In this document: positions 47,249-59,852 of the stretch, piece after piece
How positions within the stretch are numbered: position 1 is the first letter of the stretch
How the letters are laid out: every line of letters starts with the position of its first letter
Origin: Poecilobothrus nobilitatus
Taxonomy: Eukaryota > Arthropoda > Insecta > Diptera > Dolichopodidae
DNA length: 64,000 nucleotides
Assembly: GCA_947095535.1 (NCBI GenBank)
Contig: OX352774.1
Span: 222,506,965 to 222,570,964, forward strand
Reading direction: 5' to 3'
Program-made: the position numbers and the translations under genes
The notes under the pieces: model-generated
What the model was told of the DNA's origin: nothing
Databases searched by the model: none
Seen by the model: the letters and a program-made list of their open reading frames with translations, nothing else

Positions 47249-48945
47249 TGTTTGTTATTTTATTAGAATTAGAATTTCCTTTAAAAAATTCGAAGAGGTA
47301 GAAAAAAGCTTATTTGATTTAATGGTTATTTAAAAAAAAAAATCATTAAGATCTTTCAGCGAAATATTTTAACATATTTTTTTTCTTTTACCTATTTAAG
47401 TCGAATATACATCGATACTTTTTTTTATTCTCGTATAAAAGATTCATACCGTTTGGTTTAAAAGATAAATTTTGCTTGATTGATAACAGTCAAATACTAT
47501 TACAGAATACGCACGCTGTTCTTTTTCCTGTTTCTTTAGATTCCCACTTACCATAAACATATACATTTTAAATGCAAAAGCAAAATGTGAGAATATTACC
47601 ATTAAGAAAATAGTGCTAAATTACTATTACTATTACTATTTTAAAAATCTGGTAAATTTGTTATCTATTTTAGACCATGTTTTATTTTTCCTTGTAACAT
47701 TTTTTGCGTTACCTCATTATTTTATAAGAAATAGTAATGTTTAGCTATTTTTTATACATATGCGTTTACGTAAATTTTGGTTCAAAAATTTGGGAGGAGC
47801 GACGTGATGAAAATTGATATATGATAACAGTTTAATATTGCCGGTCATTGGATCAATTTGACAATCAATTAATCAATAAGATTTCCTAAAAAACCAGTTT
47901 TGCAAGCGAAGGATGTGAAATTTTTCAAAAGGCTTTAAGCGCCGTAAATAAAAGTCCATATAAAATTTTTGTTAAGTATATTCTATTAATCGTTTTCAAC
48001 CACTCAATATATACTGATTAATATTTCTTACTTTTTTCGCTCTTTTAACAGCACTTTCCTACTCCATACGAAAACAATTCTTATTTAGGAAATATCGGCA
48101 AACATCTTTTATAAATGATAGCCTTATTATACTTTTCAATTACAAGTTTTTCTGCATTCATTTTGTATTAATACTTTTCTCTCATTTTTTGAGTTTAATT
48201 CACTAATATAACTAGGATTTAAAACGTTCAGAAAAGAATCAATTCATCAAACCTGTATTGGGTGTCGTCAAGTCAATTAAAAAAGATTTTCGATAAATTT
48301 TATCATTTATATCAATTTACTAAAGTCGAGTACTTTTACTATTTATATTATATTAATAGAATATATGATATGTGTATAAATTCAACAATAATTACAAAAA
48401 ATATTTTTTTTTTTCACATTTTTTTTTTAACAAATTGATTGACGAGGATTTGAAGTTTACAAAACAGAGAACCTTTTAATTTGTCACTCACAAACACCAT
48501 CATAGTAAATTTTGTTGAAAGTTTGTTCTAATTATTTTATTGTTTTAGTTCTCTTATTTTAACGTTAAAAAAATAAAAAAATATATCTTGAGTTTTAATT
48601 AAAATATGTATTGTAGATAGGAAATTACATTTTATTCCAAAAAGAGAATGAAATAATAGCCAATTGGAATTTTAAAAGAATTCATGTAAAATAGAACATT
48701 ATTTTAGAATTTAGATACAACATGTGTGGCATGCATAACATGCATAATATTTATAATATGCAACAATATAAAATTCCCTTAGAATATTCCTTATTTCATT
48801 GTAGAGCATCTGCAAAACGTTTTATCTGTTTCCTTTTTATTATATTTTTCTTACTTGCAATAAGGTATTTTATTTTAGTACAAAAATATTAAGATTTTTT
48901 TTTTTTTATACTTTTTTCTAATTTATTTAATTTCTCAAAGTATTT
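47249..48945. other. AT-rich intergenic sequence, no gene seen
   Basis: No coding motif or defined repeat was recognised on either strand. Confidence 0.4.
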
Positions 48946-49141
48946 ATTTATTTATTTATATTAATATTACAAACCACATAGGATATTGCAATATTACAGA
49001 ACCATCGGCTACTAAAGCCATTATTGGTCGAATACTATTATTAAATTATACTCTAATATTATTTATTTTATTTATATTATATATTTTATATTTAAGTTAT
49101 AATTGGTAGCAAGGGGGATTTGTTTGCAATTAATAAAGTAT
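48946..49141 (-). mobile_element. SINE 3' part, inverted, 5' truncated
   Basis: The tail TATTTATTTATTTATATTAA, the conserved ACCATCGGCTACTAAAGCCA block and the 3' arm of the body hairpin (GGTAGCAAGGGGG) are present; the tRNA-like head is missing. Confidence 0.7.
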
Positions 49142-49419
49142 GATTTTTTTTTTTTATTAACTTTTTATTAATACCTTTTAATTACATTCTTAATTTACCT
49201 TAGCTTAGAAAAAAGTTTCGGAAAAACAGCATTTTATCTTAATTATACTAACATTTAAATTAATTTGTAATTTTTTATGTTGGTTTTTTTTTAAAATTAT
49301 TGATAAAGGTCTTTCTCAAAATATTTATATTATATAATAATAATTTCTTTTTTTTTTTTATTGCAAAAATGTTGGTTTTAAAAATCAATATTTTATCTTA
49401 TTTTTAAAATAAAAGCAAC

Positions 49420-51045
49420 TTAACCTACCCTAGCCTACTTAACCTAATTAAATAACTAAGCCTATTATTTACAACCTAATATGTGATAAAAAAAACTCTC
49501 ATCACATTAGTATATGTTATCTAACCACCAATATTCTCTTTTTATTACATTGTCTTTATCCGGAATGGACATGTCGTATTTTAGATATTCTTCGTTAATA
49601 TTGCCCGGACTATATTCTATAGCTTTACATGTAGCCAGCCTATTATAGTGATATAACAGGGGGACATGATTTTGGCTTTGAATATAGCCATTTTTATCTA
49701 GAAAGATGAAATGCTCAGGGGCTATAAAGCCTGTGAGCAAAGTCTTTGTAATGTACTCCTCATTGTGGTAGAATATATGTGATATTAAACCATTGTCTGC
49801 AGTGTTGAGTGCTCTATCATAATTATTTCGAATAAGTTTTATCATAAAACTATCGATTCTGTTTATGTTTGATTCTTTGTACAAGTATTTGTTAGAGTAG
49901 CAATACTTGTAGTCAGATTTGGGCTTACGTGACTTGTTTATACATACTCTTATGCACTTTCTTTCAAATTTACGCAACTTTTCCATAAGGCTGGCACTTA
50001 TGTTATACCAGATCGGGCTGCCATATGTCCGTGTTGGTCTTATAAAAGTTTGGTATACTATGACCTTCACTCTTGAGTTAATTATTTTGTTAAAGAAAAT
50101 CTTTTTGCATGCTTTGTTCCCCTTTTCGATTGCCATTTTTACATGTTTGATATATTTTAGGTTTTGTTGTAAGTGGACACCTAGGTATTTTACAGTGTTT
50201 TTAACTGCTAGGAAACTTGAATTAGGTCCTTTGATTTTAAAATTTTTCCAATTAGCTTTCATATCTGAATTAAGGAACCTATATGTGTTTCTAAACAGTA
50301 TCGTTTCACATTTTTCACTTTTAATTTTTAGTAGCCATATTTTACAATACTCTGCAGTTAAATTAAAACTTTTTTGTAGATGATTCTGAATGTTTTTAAT
50401 ATTGTTGTCAGCTGCGTAAATTATTATGTCGTCGGCAAATGCGATTGTGTAGTTTGCACCTTTAATGCGTTCCAGTAAATCTAGCAACTCTGTTATGTAC
50501 AATGAAAACAAAATTGTCGAATTCACCGCTTGCTGTAACCCATTCGATAGCTTCCGTATTTTGACATTTATCACCATGTTATTTGCATCTATATAAAATT
50601 TGTTTTCAGTGATCATACTATGCATTAAATTTACTACACAAATCGGGAATTTAAATTTCACTTATAGATTATAGATTAATTATATAGAATTTATAGATTA
50701 AACCTTCAATCCAAACTGAGTTGAATGCCTTCTCTAAATCTATTAAACATGCACCTACTCCGGACCCTTTGTTTGTATGCCAACAAATATCCGAAGTCAG
50801 CTTTGTTATGGCCAAATTGGTTTTCAGGTAAAATGTGGTTTTCATTGACGAATTTTGTGATTTTATTGTTGATAAGGGCTTCATATATTTTGCTTATGCT
50901 GGGTAATAAGCTTATTGACCGGTAATTACTTGGATTCGTAGGGGTTTTGCCTGATTTTTTGATTAAAACTACACGTGCTATTTTCCACGCACTTGGAGAG
51001 TACGAGTGGTTGAGCGCATTGTTGAATAGAATCGCGTAACTTAAA
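49420..51045 (-). pseudogene. Non-LTR retrotransposon reverse transcriptase, frameshifted
   Basis: The longest frame (49507-50661, 384 codons) carries the RT catalytic motif AFADDIIIYA (D77, D78), KYLGVHL and the C-terminal region TYGSPIWYNISASLMEKLRK. Upstream, in another frame (50669-50884), is motif A, GACLIDLEKAFNSVWIEGL. A third frame to about 51045 has PTNPSNYRSISLLPSISKIY. These are blocks of a Jockey/I-group type RT in correct order, so at least two frameshifts have occurred. The block before FADD reads GLQQAVNSTILFS, lacking the usual glycine-serine. ORF1, the endonuclease and the 5' end are absent. SINE remnants flank both sides. The 3' UTR probably covers 49420-49506. Confidence 0.85.
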
Positions 51046-51061
51046 ATTACTTTGTCACTAA

Positions 51062-51192
51062 TTATACACTAATATTATTTATTTTATTTATATTATATAC
51101 TACATATATATTTACATTATATTTGGAGGTAAGGGGAGTATGTAAAGAAAAAAACACTTACGACCTGTGCAGGGATCGAACCCACACTCCTA
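51062..51192 (-). mobile_element. tRNA-derived SINE, inverted, both ends truncated
   Basis: On the minus strand: B box GTGGGTTCGATCCCTGCACA, then GGTCGTAAG with a diverged partner CTTACCTCC, then TATAATATAAATAAAATAAAT. The A-box half of the head is missing. Confidence 0.7.
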
Positions 51193-51292
51193 AAGTATTT
51201 TTTTTTATTTTTATTTTTTAAACAATTTTATTTCTGCATTTAAATATAATTTTTTCTTATCTTATTCTAAACAAAACTAAAGTATTAAGAAT

Positions 51293-51440
51293 ATTTATTT
51301 ATTTTTATTTATTTAAGTCTAACATTATACAATTAATTGTTATAATATCAGTAGAGCCCTCGGCTACTAAGGCCATTTTGGGCTTGACAGTGCTATTTAC
51401 AGTTCAATGTTTTATATTTATTATATTATATTATACTATA
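51293..51440 (-). mobile_element. SINE tail fragment, inverted
   Basis: A TATTTATTTATTTTTATTTA start and CCCTCGGCTACTAAGGCCAT, the conserved block near SINE 3' ends. Head and hairpin are missing. Confidence 0.65.
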
Positions 51441-53760
51441 AGTGTTATCTTAAGTTAAGTTAAGAATAACTGTTAACATAAATATTAATCATTTAAAATT
51501 GCATATTTTTAGGAGAATTCAAAATAAAATTATCCCATTAAGTTTTTTTTTTATTCAAAATTTGGAAAGAGTTAAAATAGAAAAAAGAAAAATTAAAAGT
51601 GGTATCCGAATGATAAAAAGCATTTAAAATTTTCTTTCAAATATATATTTATTAAAAATATAAATATTTTTATTGATTCACAAGGAATTTTTAGTTTTAT
51701 CGAGTCATAAAATTCAAATTTAAGGAGAGTTCTCAAGAATTTAACAATAAAAGTGTAGAGTATGTTGCACTAACATCTATAAAATAAAGAAAAATGTATT
51801 TCATTGAATAGTAGAATGTAACGAAAATTGGAATAAAATATGATTAAAAAATTAAAATCATTATTTTTCACTTTATTTATTTAATTTTATTTTTTTTAAT
51901 GTTTCTTGGCAATATTAAAATCATTTACATAAAATTGATTACTTTGTTGTTACTATCAGGAAATTCTTGATGTTCTATATTAAATTTTTGTTTCTTCTTT
52001 ATTAAATTTTTATTACATTAATGTTTTTTTTTTTTGTTTGATTTGTTGTAAAATATTTTGTCAACACCAGTTCAATCAACTTTATGATGAATAATATCCA
52101 AAAATATTGAATCATTATACCAAATTACTGTTTAATAAAAAATGTAGTATACATCTTCTATATTATTACACTTTTAATTTTATATTGTTATTTCACTATA
52201 CAATCTACTGGCTATAATTTTTGGTAAATTTTATATATTGTTTTAAGTTATTAAATTAAAAGGGGAAGAAAAAAATACTCGATTAGTGTTCGTTATAAGA
52301 AAATCTCCATTTACAACAGCTATTAAGATATATTCTTTGTTATCAAAGAAAATTAAGTGTTTAAAAGCCCATTAAAAAATTATAAATTAAAGTATTTACA
52401 TTTATTAAAATTTTTTTTGCAAACAATTTTTTGACCCATACAAATCAGGACAAGAATGTGAGAAGAATTTAAAATACAAAAACATTATTGTTTTTTACAA
52501 AAAATTATGATGATATGTGATTATTTAACAAACAAAAATATTTTAATTTATGATTGTGTTAAATTTTTTTTTTAATAAAAACTTAGGGAAAAAAAAACTA
52601 AAAATTTTTGTAAAAATAAATTAATATTCAACCAGAATTAATACACGATTACTTTAGATAATCTTCGTTGAAAAAATCATCTGAAACGAACTACTTTTTT
52701 TAAAACAATTAAGTTATAATGAAAAATTTGTAATATTTTTCTTAAATTATGTACTCAATAATTGTCATATTGAGAATGGTAAAGATTTAGAACAATAAGA
52801 AAAAAAAAACAATTTTAATTAATAGTATGTAGGTACCATTAAAGTGGCAAAAGCAAAAAAAAAAATTCTTTTTTTTTGTGGTTAAATGAACATTAATTTT
52901 ATTCTCTTTTTTAAAATAAATCATCTCTCCTACCACAAAGGTCAAAGAACTTTCATCATTTTAACCAATACGTTTTTTTTTGTTTTAAATTTACTAAATT
53001 GATACCATATTATTGGTATGTAAAAATTTCAAAGTAAATTTATTGCAATATTTTTTATATTTGTTCTTAAAATGTTTGAGTTTATGTTGTTGTTTTATAT
53101 TGACTTAAAACTTTCAATGGTATGGATATTAAAATGAGCTATTAAAAATTTCCCAAATATAAAATTTTGTTATTTATATGTGATTTGAATATCAATTAAT
53201 GATGATTTGATTTAATATATGCTCTAAAGAAATTTAAAATATATTGAAAATATTATTTGTTTTGTTTTTAAAACTTTTTTAGTTCATTTAAAAGGTAAGA
53301 AAAAAAAATAATAAAAAAACTTTTAGATTATGATTCATTTAATTTTTTTCAAAATATTTTATATTGGAAACTTAAATATTAATTGGTTGTAAAAAATTAA
53401 GATTTGTAAATGTTTTACTACTTTATTAAAATATTTTGTTTTTTTTTATATATATATAGTCTTGTGATATTCAATATATTAACTAACAGAAACAGTCTAT
53501 CCAGTTTACCGGAAGAAATGATTCTGCACCGATAAATTATGTAAAAAAAACAACTTCTTAGAATGAAAAACAAATTTAAAATAATGTGTGTTTTCAGTAA
53601 CAATGGTAACAAATTTGTTGACCTGGTCTGGTTGCTAAATCTAAAGCTAAATCCGTTTACTAAATCTAAACAAATTCACCTTTTAAATATTTATCGTATT
53701 TTCAAAAAAAAATAATCACTAACATAAAAGCATCTAAAACATTTTTTAAATCAATAGAAA
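51441..53760. other. AT-rich intergenic sequence, no gene seen
   Basis: Homopolymer-rich with no defined repeats or coding motifs recognised. Confidence 0.4.
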
Positions 53761-53789
53761 TTCAATAGACCAACTACCGACACTAATAT

Positions 53790-54085
53790 AAATCATTCAA
53801 CAAAAAACGTACTGCTATAAAACTACCCGTAATAACTTCAGCCAAAATCCAATCCAACCAATGATTTATCAGAATACGACTAGACCACATCAGTTTAACT
53901 CATTCACATACATATTAAAAAAAAAGAGGTAACCCAAATGTCAATTTTGCAAGAAACTCGGCATTGGCTATATCCTTACTGAATGCACAGCTGTTTCTCA
54001 AACTCAGTGCTGCATATTCAGTAACACAAGACCTGTAGAATGTTAAGTATGCCGGGTATTAGAAAAATATACGACTTGGTCAATA
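53790..54085 (+). pseudogene. Possible retroelement gag remnant with a zinc-knuckle-like segment
   Basis: One frame reads NFSQNPIQPMIYQNTTRPHQ, and further on CQFCKKLGIGYILTEC and CCIFSNTRPVEC (53938-54045). The C-x2-C-x4-G-x7-C spacing recalls the CCHC knuckle of retroelement gag proteins, with the histidine lost. Stops occur before and after. The family cannot be named. Confidence 0.35.
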
Positions 54086-54900
54086 AAATAAAGATTCGCA
54101 GATCAATATAAAAAAGCTATAAAAAAAAATAGTTTGTCAACTAGTTGCTTAATGTTTAATATAATTTAAATTACAATTAATAAAAAAAATAATAATAAAT
54201 AATTAAACATTAATGTTTCTTTTTCCCTTATCTGCGTTTATGACAAATTCCTTTTCATTGTGAAACGAAAAAATTCTAATTAAATTTAAAAAAAAAACCC
54301 CCAAAGTATTTAATAATCCATTATACTTAAATGTATTTTCAGCACTTGTTATACAAAAAATTGAAAAACATCTACAGTTAAATAAAATTATCCAAATAAC
54401 CATTCACATTATATTTCAAAAGACCTTAAAAAAATCAAGTTCATCGCTTAAGTCTTTTAATTTTCTGTTTCCCTTTTAAAGTTCTCGTATTATTATCATG
54501 TGAATCAAAACAAAAGTAATTTTTTTTTTGTTTTGATTTATTTGTATGCAAAACTAAATGGTCTCAATATATAGCATAAACATAACACCATAGAAAAACA
54601 ATGAAAAATATAAAAATATTGTTAACATATTCTTACGATAATAAAAAACACAAAACAAAAATCTTTTATAATTTATTTTTGAAGAAGTTCAGAAGAGCCT
54701 CTCTTGTCTTCTCCTTATTTTAAATGCGTCTTTGGATGTTTTCACAGTTAAATATTTCTTTTTTGGTTGGCTTATATCATTTTAATAAAATTAACTTATT
54801 GATTTCTACAATTCTCATTCTCTTTCACTGTATTGAGCCAAAAAAAAAAATCTGTAGCCAAAATTACTCAAACATTATGAGTAAAAATATTGTATAAACA
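54086..54900. other. AT-rich sequence, no gene seen
   Basis: No recognisable feature. Confidence 0.4.
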
Positions 54901-54925
54901 AAAATCTAAATATATAAGAAAATTT

Positions 54926-54970
54926 TTGTATAAGAACTATGAAATTGATCAGGACAATTTCAGTCGAGTA
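54926..54970 (+). promoter_or_regulatory. Candidate core promoter (TATA plus arthropod initiator)
   Basis: TATAAG at 54929 lies 33 bp before the A of TTTCAGTCG (54962), an excellent match to the arthropod initiator TCAGTY. The sequence after it (ACAATTTAAGAAACCCG, GTGAAACTGTGTGAAAAT) looks like a 5' UTR. A possible acceptor (TTAATTTTAG) follows near 55096. The downstream gene is not identified; the exon at 58786 is a candidate. Confidence 0.3.
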
Positions 54971-57900
54971 AAAGAATATATCCAAGAAGAACAATTTAAG
55001 AAACCCGTTTAATTGTGAAACTGTGTGAAAATAATATTTAGAAAAATTAACCGCGAAAAAACAACAAATATTTTTTTTTTAATTAATTAATTTTAGAACA
55101 AAGTAAAATTTTGGCACTTAATATAGTGTCTTGTCATTTTTGAAAAACTTGAACTTGAAAATTATTTCCAAAATATTTTATGAAAAAAAAGAAAATTTAA
55201 ATAAACAGAGAATAATAACTAAAAGAAATATAGAGGTAAATAAACTTAAATCCAAATTGCCTAAAGATACTCTAAATATAAAGTATAAAAATAAAAAAGA
55301 AATAAAAAATTATAAATTAGGTGTTTTAAAGTGCATTTGGAAACGAAATATAAACAATTAAACGAAAAAGAGCGTAAAAAAAGTTCATTAACTTGTAGTT
55401 AATTTTTTTTTTGTTTTTCTTTTTTATATCTAATTATTGATATTACTTCAATTCTGTAGTGCATACTGAAAAAACTATTTGTAAAAGCTAAAAGGAAAAC
55501 AATAAAGGCAAAAAAAAAAACACGTTTTTATAATTTTAAATATCAAATTTTGTGCAAATTTTTAAAATTAAAATTTGTGTTAAATGTTAAAAGAGATTCA
55601 TTTTATATGGTCAATATGATGTATACTATTTTTTAAAACTTTAAAAAGTATTAGATAAACTTTAGCACCAGTTTAAAAAATAAATATTGAAATACCCCAT
55701 TCTGCATTTAAAATTTTAAGATTATCTTATGATAAAAAAATTATTTAAGAATATCTCAATATTGCTAAATTATGTAATTTAACGTTTAGTTGATTCAGAT
55801 TAACTTTTCACCGTAGAAGAAAATTTAACAACTATAAATGAAAGCGAAGTCAAGTTAAAAATATTTCTCAATAAATAAAACTGTTAATTTCTTAGAACTT
55901 AGTGTAAAAAGATATCAAATTCTGTTGAATATGGAATACAAAAAAAAAAGCGGAAACCGAAAACAAAAGTAACACAACCGGTCAAATAGTCTCCTAGTAA
56001 GGGATTTTAAAAAACCTATAGTACTAATTTCAATTTATCAATATATAAACAATTTTTTTTAAAAACAAGCCACTCTTTAATTTACTTCTTTTTTTTTTTT
56101 CTTTTAATTTACTCATTTTATGTTAAGAAAATTTTAATCAATAAAGTTGTCTGCATCAATTGAAATGTAAACAAATTACAATGTTTTACTATACTCAGTT
56201 CTCAGAACTTTAAGTAAATAAAACTTAAATAAAAATAATTGCATTTACTTTTTTTTCTTAAACTAAATATTAGTTCTAAAGAGTTATTTTTGTCTGAAAA
56301 AAAAAAAAATAACTCTGATTAAATAATCACAAACAATTATATGCAGAAAAAATCATTGTAATTGCATCAATGGCCTTCAGATATTATCATAAGATTTACG
56401 ATCTCAAAATTATTGGTAATACAATATACATATACTTAAATTATTGTCCAACTGAAATTATATTTTAAATGGCTTTACTTTTATATAGAACGAATAATAT
56501 ATTATTATCAAAATTTGTTTATACCGTATATATCGCATTTTATTGCTTACCTTATTAAAAATGCACAATGTTAGTATTATAGTTAAACTAGACAACTTTT
56601 TGGTAAAATTAAGCTGTTATTTTACTCCAAGTTAGCCATTGCATTTTTTGAAATATTTTATGTAACTATAGTTTTCAGTTATATTCATTCTTCTACAATT
56701 TATTTATATATAATTCTTTCTATTCTAGCATTACAGTATTACAGCTATAGCTGTTATTGTTTCAAAGGGACGGTTTACAATTGCCCATACATTTAGGCTC
56801 TAGACTCTGTGACCCGTTGTTGCTCGCCTGCTCCATGTTCCCCTCGTCTCATATAGCGTCTCATCGAACCAATCTGCTATAAGCTATTGCAGCTATATCT
56901 TCTTCTCTTTGAAGTCTAATAAATTTTATTTCGCTTGGGCTCTAAATTCACAAAATATGTACTATTAATAATTTAAAAAATAATGTGAAACTTTTCCAAA
57001 ATAAACCTTACATATTACCCGTTGAATTTCAGCTCTCAAATCATATTAATATAGAGTTAGGGTAATTTTTTATATATATAGGCTTCTTTTAGTACGTATA
57101 ACAATAATGACATAAAACTGTGACATTTTACTTTTGTTTTATATTCTCATTTCAGTTTATTTGAGAATGTTTAATTTTTCAGTCGTACCTTTACTTTGTT
57201 TCAATATTTAATTTCTTAATTTTGTAATACCTTATTATTTTTTAGTAAATTCTTAAAAGTTAATTGAACAGGTATACATATCTTATCTTCCAATATTTAT
57301 ACTATTTTACAATAATATCAAAATTCAGATCATAAAAAAAATAATTTTTCGCACGTGAAACTTAAAAATAAATCTTTAATGTATATATTTTTAGGGGGGA
57401 AAAAAAATATTGCAGTCAAGTTCAAGTTATATGATCTTATTCTATCAATCTAAAATTAAGTTATTTTAAAAATAAAATGGTAAAAAACTAGTTTATTATA
57501 TTTTAAATCTTGTTCTTTTAATTTTTTTTTTTGTATTTTAAATATAAAAACTGGAATTAAGGTTAGATGCAATGGGTTATGCGAATATATTATTATTATA
57601 TAAGTACAGTTCCTTAATTGAACAGATTAATTCAATAAATTATAATGATATTAACTCCTTTTTATTTTGTCAAAAATCCTGTTTTAAATTCTCTTTTATT
57701 CAAATATTGTATGCATTAAATATATGCAAACAAAATTAAATTAGCATTTTAATGTCATGTAAATACATATATTTAAAAATTTAAATAACAAGATATTATA
57801 TTCTCGTATATAGAGGGGGGGAAAAAAAAGTAAAATTATTTCATATGAAGAATATAAAGTGACCGTACCACATTTTATTGATCAATAAAAGTTTATATTA

Positions 57901-58785
57901 CAAAAGAGGAATTTCTTTATCGTTATGATAAACCAATCATTATATCGTTATCGTTACCAAATTACAATAAAAACTTACACAAACTATAACAACATTCTGT
58001 CACAAAAGAAAAAAAAAAAATAAATAAATAAAAAATAAAATAAAACTGAATTAAGAGAAATATAAATTTTAATTAAAAACTTTAAATATATTTAACTCAA
58101 TTAGGGATTATATTTATTATATTCAAAAAGATTAATGTTGCATCTCTTTCTATTATATATTTTGAATTCAAAATCACTTCAAATAATCTTATATAGAGAA
58201 AATTATCCCGATTCAAAACTTTATACAAATATAATATAAGTGCGGTAAGTCCTATATAAAACAATGATTCAGTCAGTCAAAAAAAGCAGACCATAATAAA
58301 CAAAAAAACAATAAAAAATCTTTTAAAAAACAAACAAAAATCTTTAAAAAATTACAAATTTTAATTCCTATATATAAATAAATTTATCCAAATAAATATA
58401 AAATTATGGTATATGTCAAATCAGTATGAGCCTGCAATCAAAATTTTGATACCATTTAATTTGACAAAAAAAAAAAAAAAAAGAATTAATAAAAATTGTT
58501 TTATATTAATTTTCTGTTTTTGTAGTAACAAAATACTTTAAGTTCGATCAACTCTTTAAAAATAACAAAAACAAAAAAAAAAAAACATTTTTTGAATTTA
58601 ATTTTTTTTTTTGATTTTTCATTTTATTCAAATTTTTATTATTATTTTTTTTTTTTTTTGCCTTGAAAATAAAATTTAATTTAACTTGCACTAGAGGTAA
58701 ATTTTTGTGAGATAATTAATGAAATATAACCACAATATAAAAAAAAAACAAAATCAAATATAAAAACAAAAAAAAAAATAAAAAA
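54971..58785. other. AT-rich region upstream of the secreted-protein exon
   Basis: Mostly homopolymer and A/T-rich sequence. A GC-richer island at about 56755-56900 (GACCCGTTGTTGCTCGCCTG) is unassigned. TATATAAA at 58253 and TTCAGTCAGTC at 58268 might be a promoter for the exon at 58786, but their spacing (18-22 bp) is short. Confidence 0.35.
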
Positions 58786-59013
58786 ATGCGAATTAGAATA
58801 AAAAAAAATGTACAACTTCTTTTAATAACTACATTTATAATTTGGACATTTTCGAATTTTTCGACAAAAGTTTTATGTGAAAAAAATGTATCAAATGTGG
58901 TAGTTGAAGAAACTAATAGAACTGATCATAATTTAAATGATAATATTTTTGATACTAATAACAAATCAATAATATTTGATGATAATGAAATATTATTACT
59001 TGATATTAATAAT
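58786..59013 (+). CDS. Probable first exon of an unidentified secreted protein (partial gene)
   Basis: An ATG preceded by an A-rich leader opens a frame MRIRIKKNVQLLLITTFIIW then TFSNFSTKVLCEK: basic start, hydrophobic core and a plausible cleavage region, that is, a signal peptide of about 30 residues. An acidic, asparagine-rich stretch with one N-x-T site (ETNRTDHN) follows to ILLLDINN. The frame runs into a strong splice donor (AATG|GTAAGTATAT near 59013), after which the reading is intron-like. No later exon was recognised; 59203-59852 is a repeat element, which would lie in the intron. I do not recognise the family. Confidence 0.55.
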
Positions 59014-59202
59014 GGTAAGTATATATATAAAACATATATAAAATTGACTGTTATATAATTTAAAAATATATTTATATGTACATATTTATTTAAAAAACAA
59101 AAATTATTTATTGTTCCGAATGGAATTTATTATTAAGACTTATTTGTAACATATTGGTTTGATTTCATGTTACATCTACAATAAATTATATATTGTTAGC
59201 AA

Positions 59203-59852
59203 ATTTCCAAAAAAAAAAAATTTGAAAAAATGTGCCTATTAGTTTCACTGCGTCCGTCCGTTCGTCCGTCCGTAGTGCGTAAAACTTCTACACTGTTAAC
59301 CATGGATAGGTTTCATAAAAAATTAATGTTCTAGAACAACTTTTTCATATAGCCTCATCTGTTACGGAGCCTTTACAGCCTTTCAAACTTTGAGAAAACA
59401 CTATTTTTAAATGTATATACCTCAGGTTCTGCTTAACATTTTCCTAAAACAATCAATTTTGTTAACAATTTCTGCTTCACATTCAATTTAAAAAAGTCAT
59501 TCGACAGGACTTTTTTTACCTTTATAAATCAATATCAAAATTATACATTTTTCTTAAATTTAGTATTTAAATTTACCGTTATGTGAAAACCAAATTTTGC
59601 ATGATTTATCTTTCCTCATAATTCCGGCACGGTTTTAAATAGGGGCTTGAAATTTTGAAAATTTTTTGGAGAGTTCCCTTAAAATTGAAAAAAGTGTCTC
59701 TTTATTTTTAACATTTTTTCTTATTATATGAAATTCTAAGAAAATTTTTGAAATTCAAGTGCGCAAGTCACAGTTCTAAACAGTTTGTATATTGTCTTTT
59801 GGAGATGTGCATTTTTAAAAACTGTTAGTTTACATTCTGCCTTCTTTTTGTT
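59203..59852 (-). mobile_element. Inverted-repeat element, full-length, inverted
   Basis: Cleanest complete copy: CCAAAAAA...AAAATGTGCCTATTAGTTTC, a CGTCCGTCCGTTCGTCCGTC run, TAAAACTTCTACACTGTTAA, CGGCACGGTTTTAAATAGG and the end AGTTTACATTCTGCCTTC. About 650 bp with imperfect inverted sequences near both ends and no protein frame, so MITE-like. It lies in the putative intron after the 58786 exon. Confidence 0.8.

Noticed and set aside
49410..49470. Telomere-like TTAACCTA repeats
   Set aside because: Only a few imperfect units in the 3' region of a retroelement; not a telomeric array.
49919..50383. 154-codon plus-strand frame
   Set aside because: It is antisense to the RT frame, whose catalytic motifs are clear on the minus strand.
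55131..55361. 76-codon Lys/Asn-rich frame
   Set aside because: Composition follows from A-rich DNA; no motif, signal peptide or supported splice context.
58250..58280. TATA box plus initiator just upstream of the 58786 exon
   Set aside because: Spacing of 18-22 bp is too short for a canonical pair; mentioned only as a possibility.
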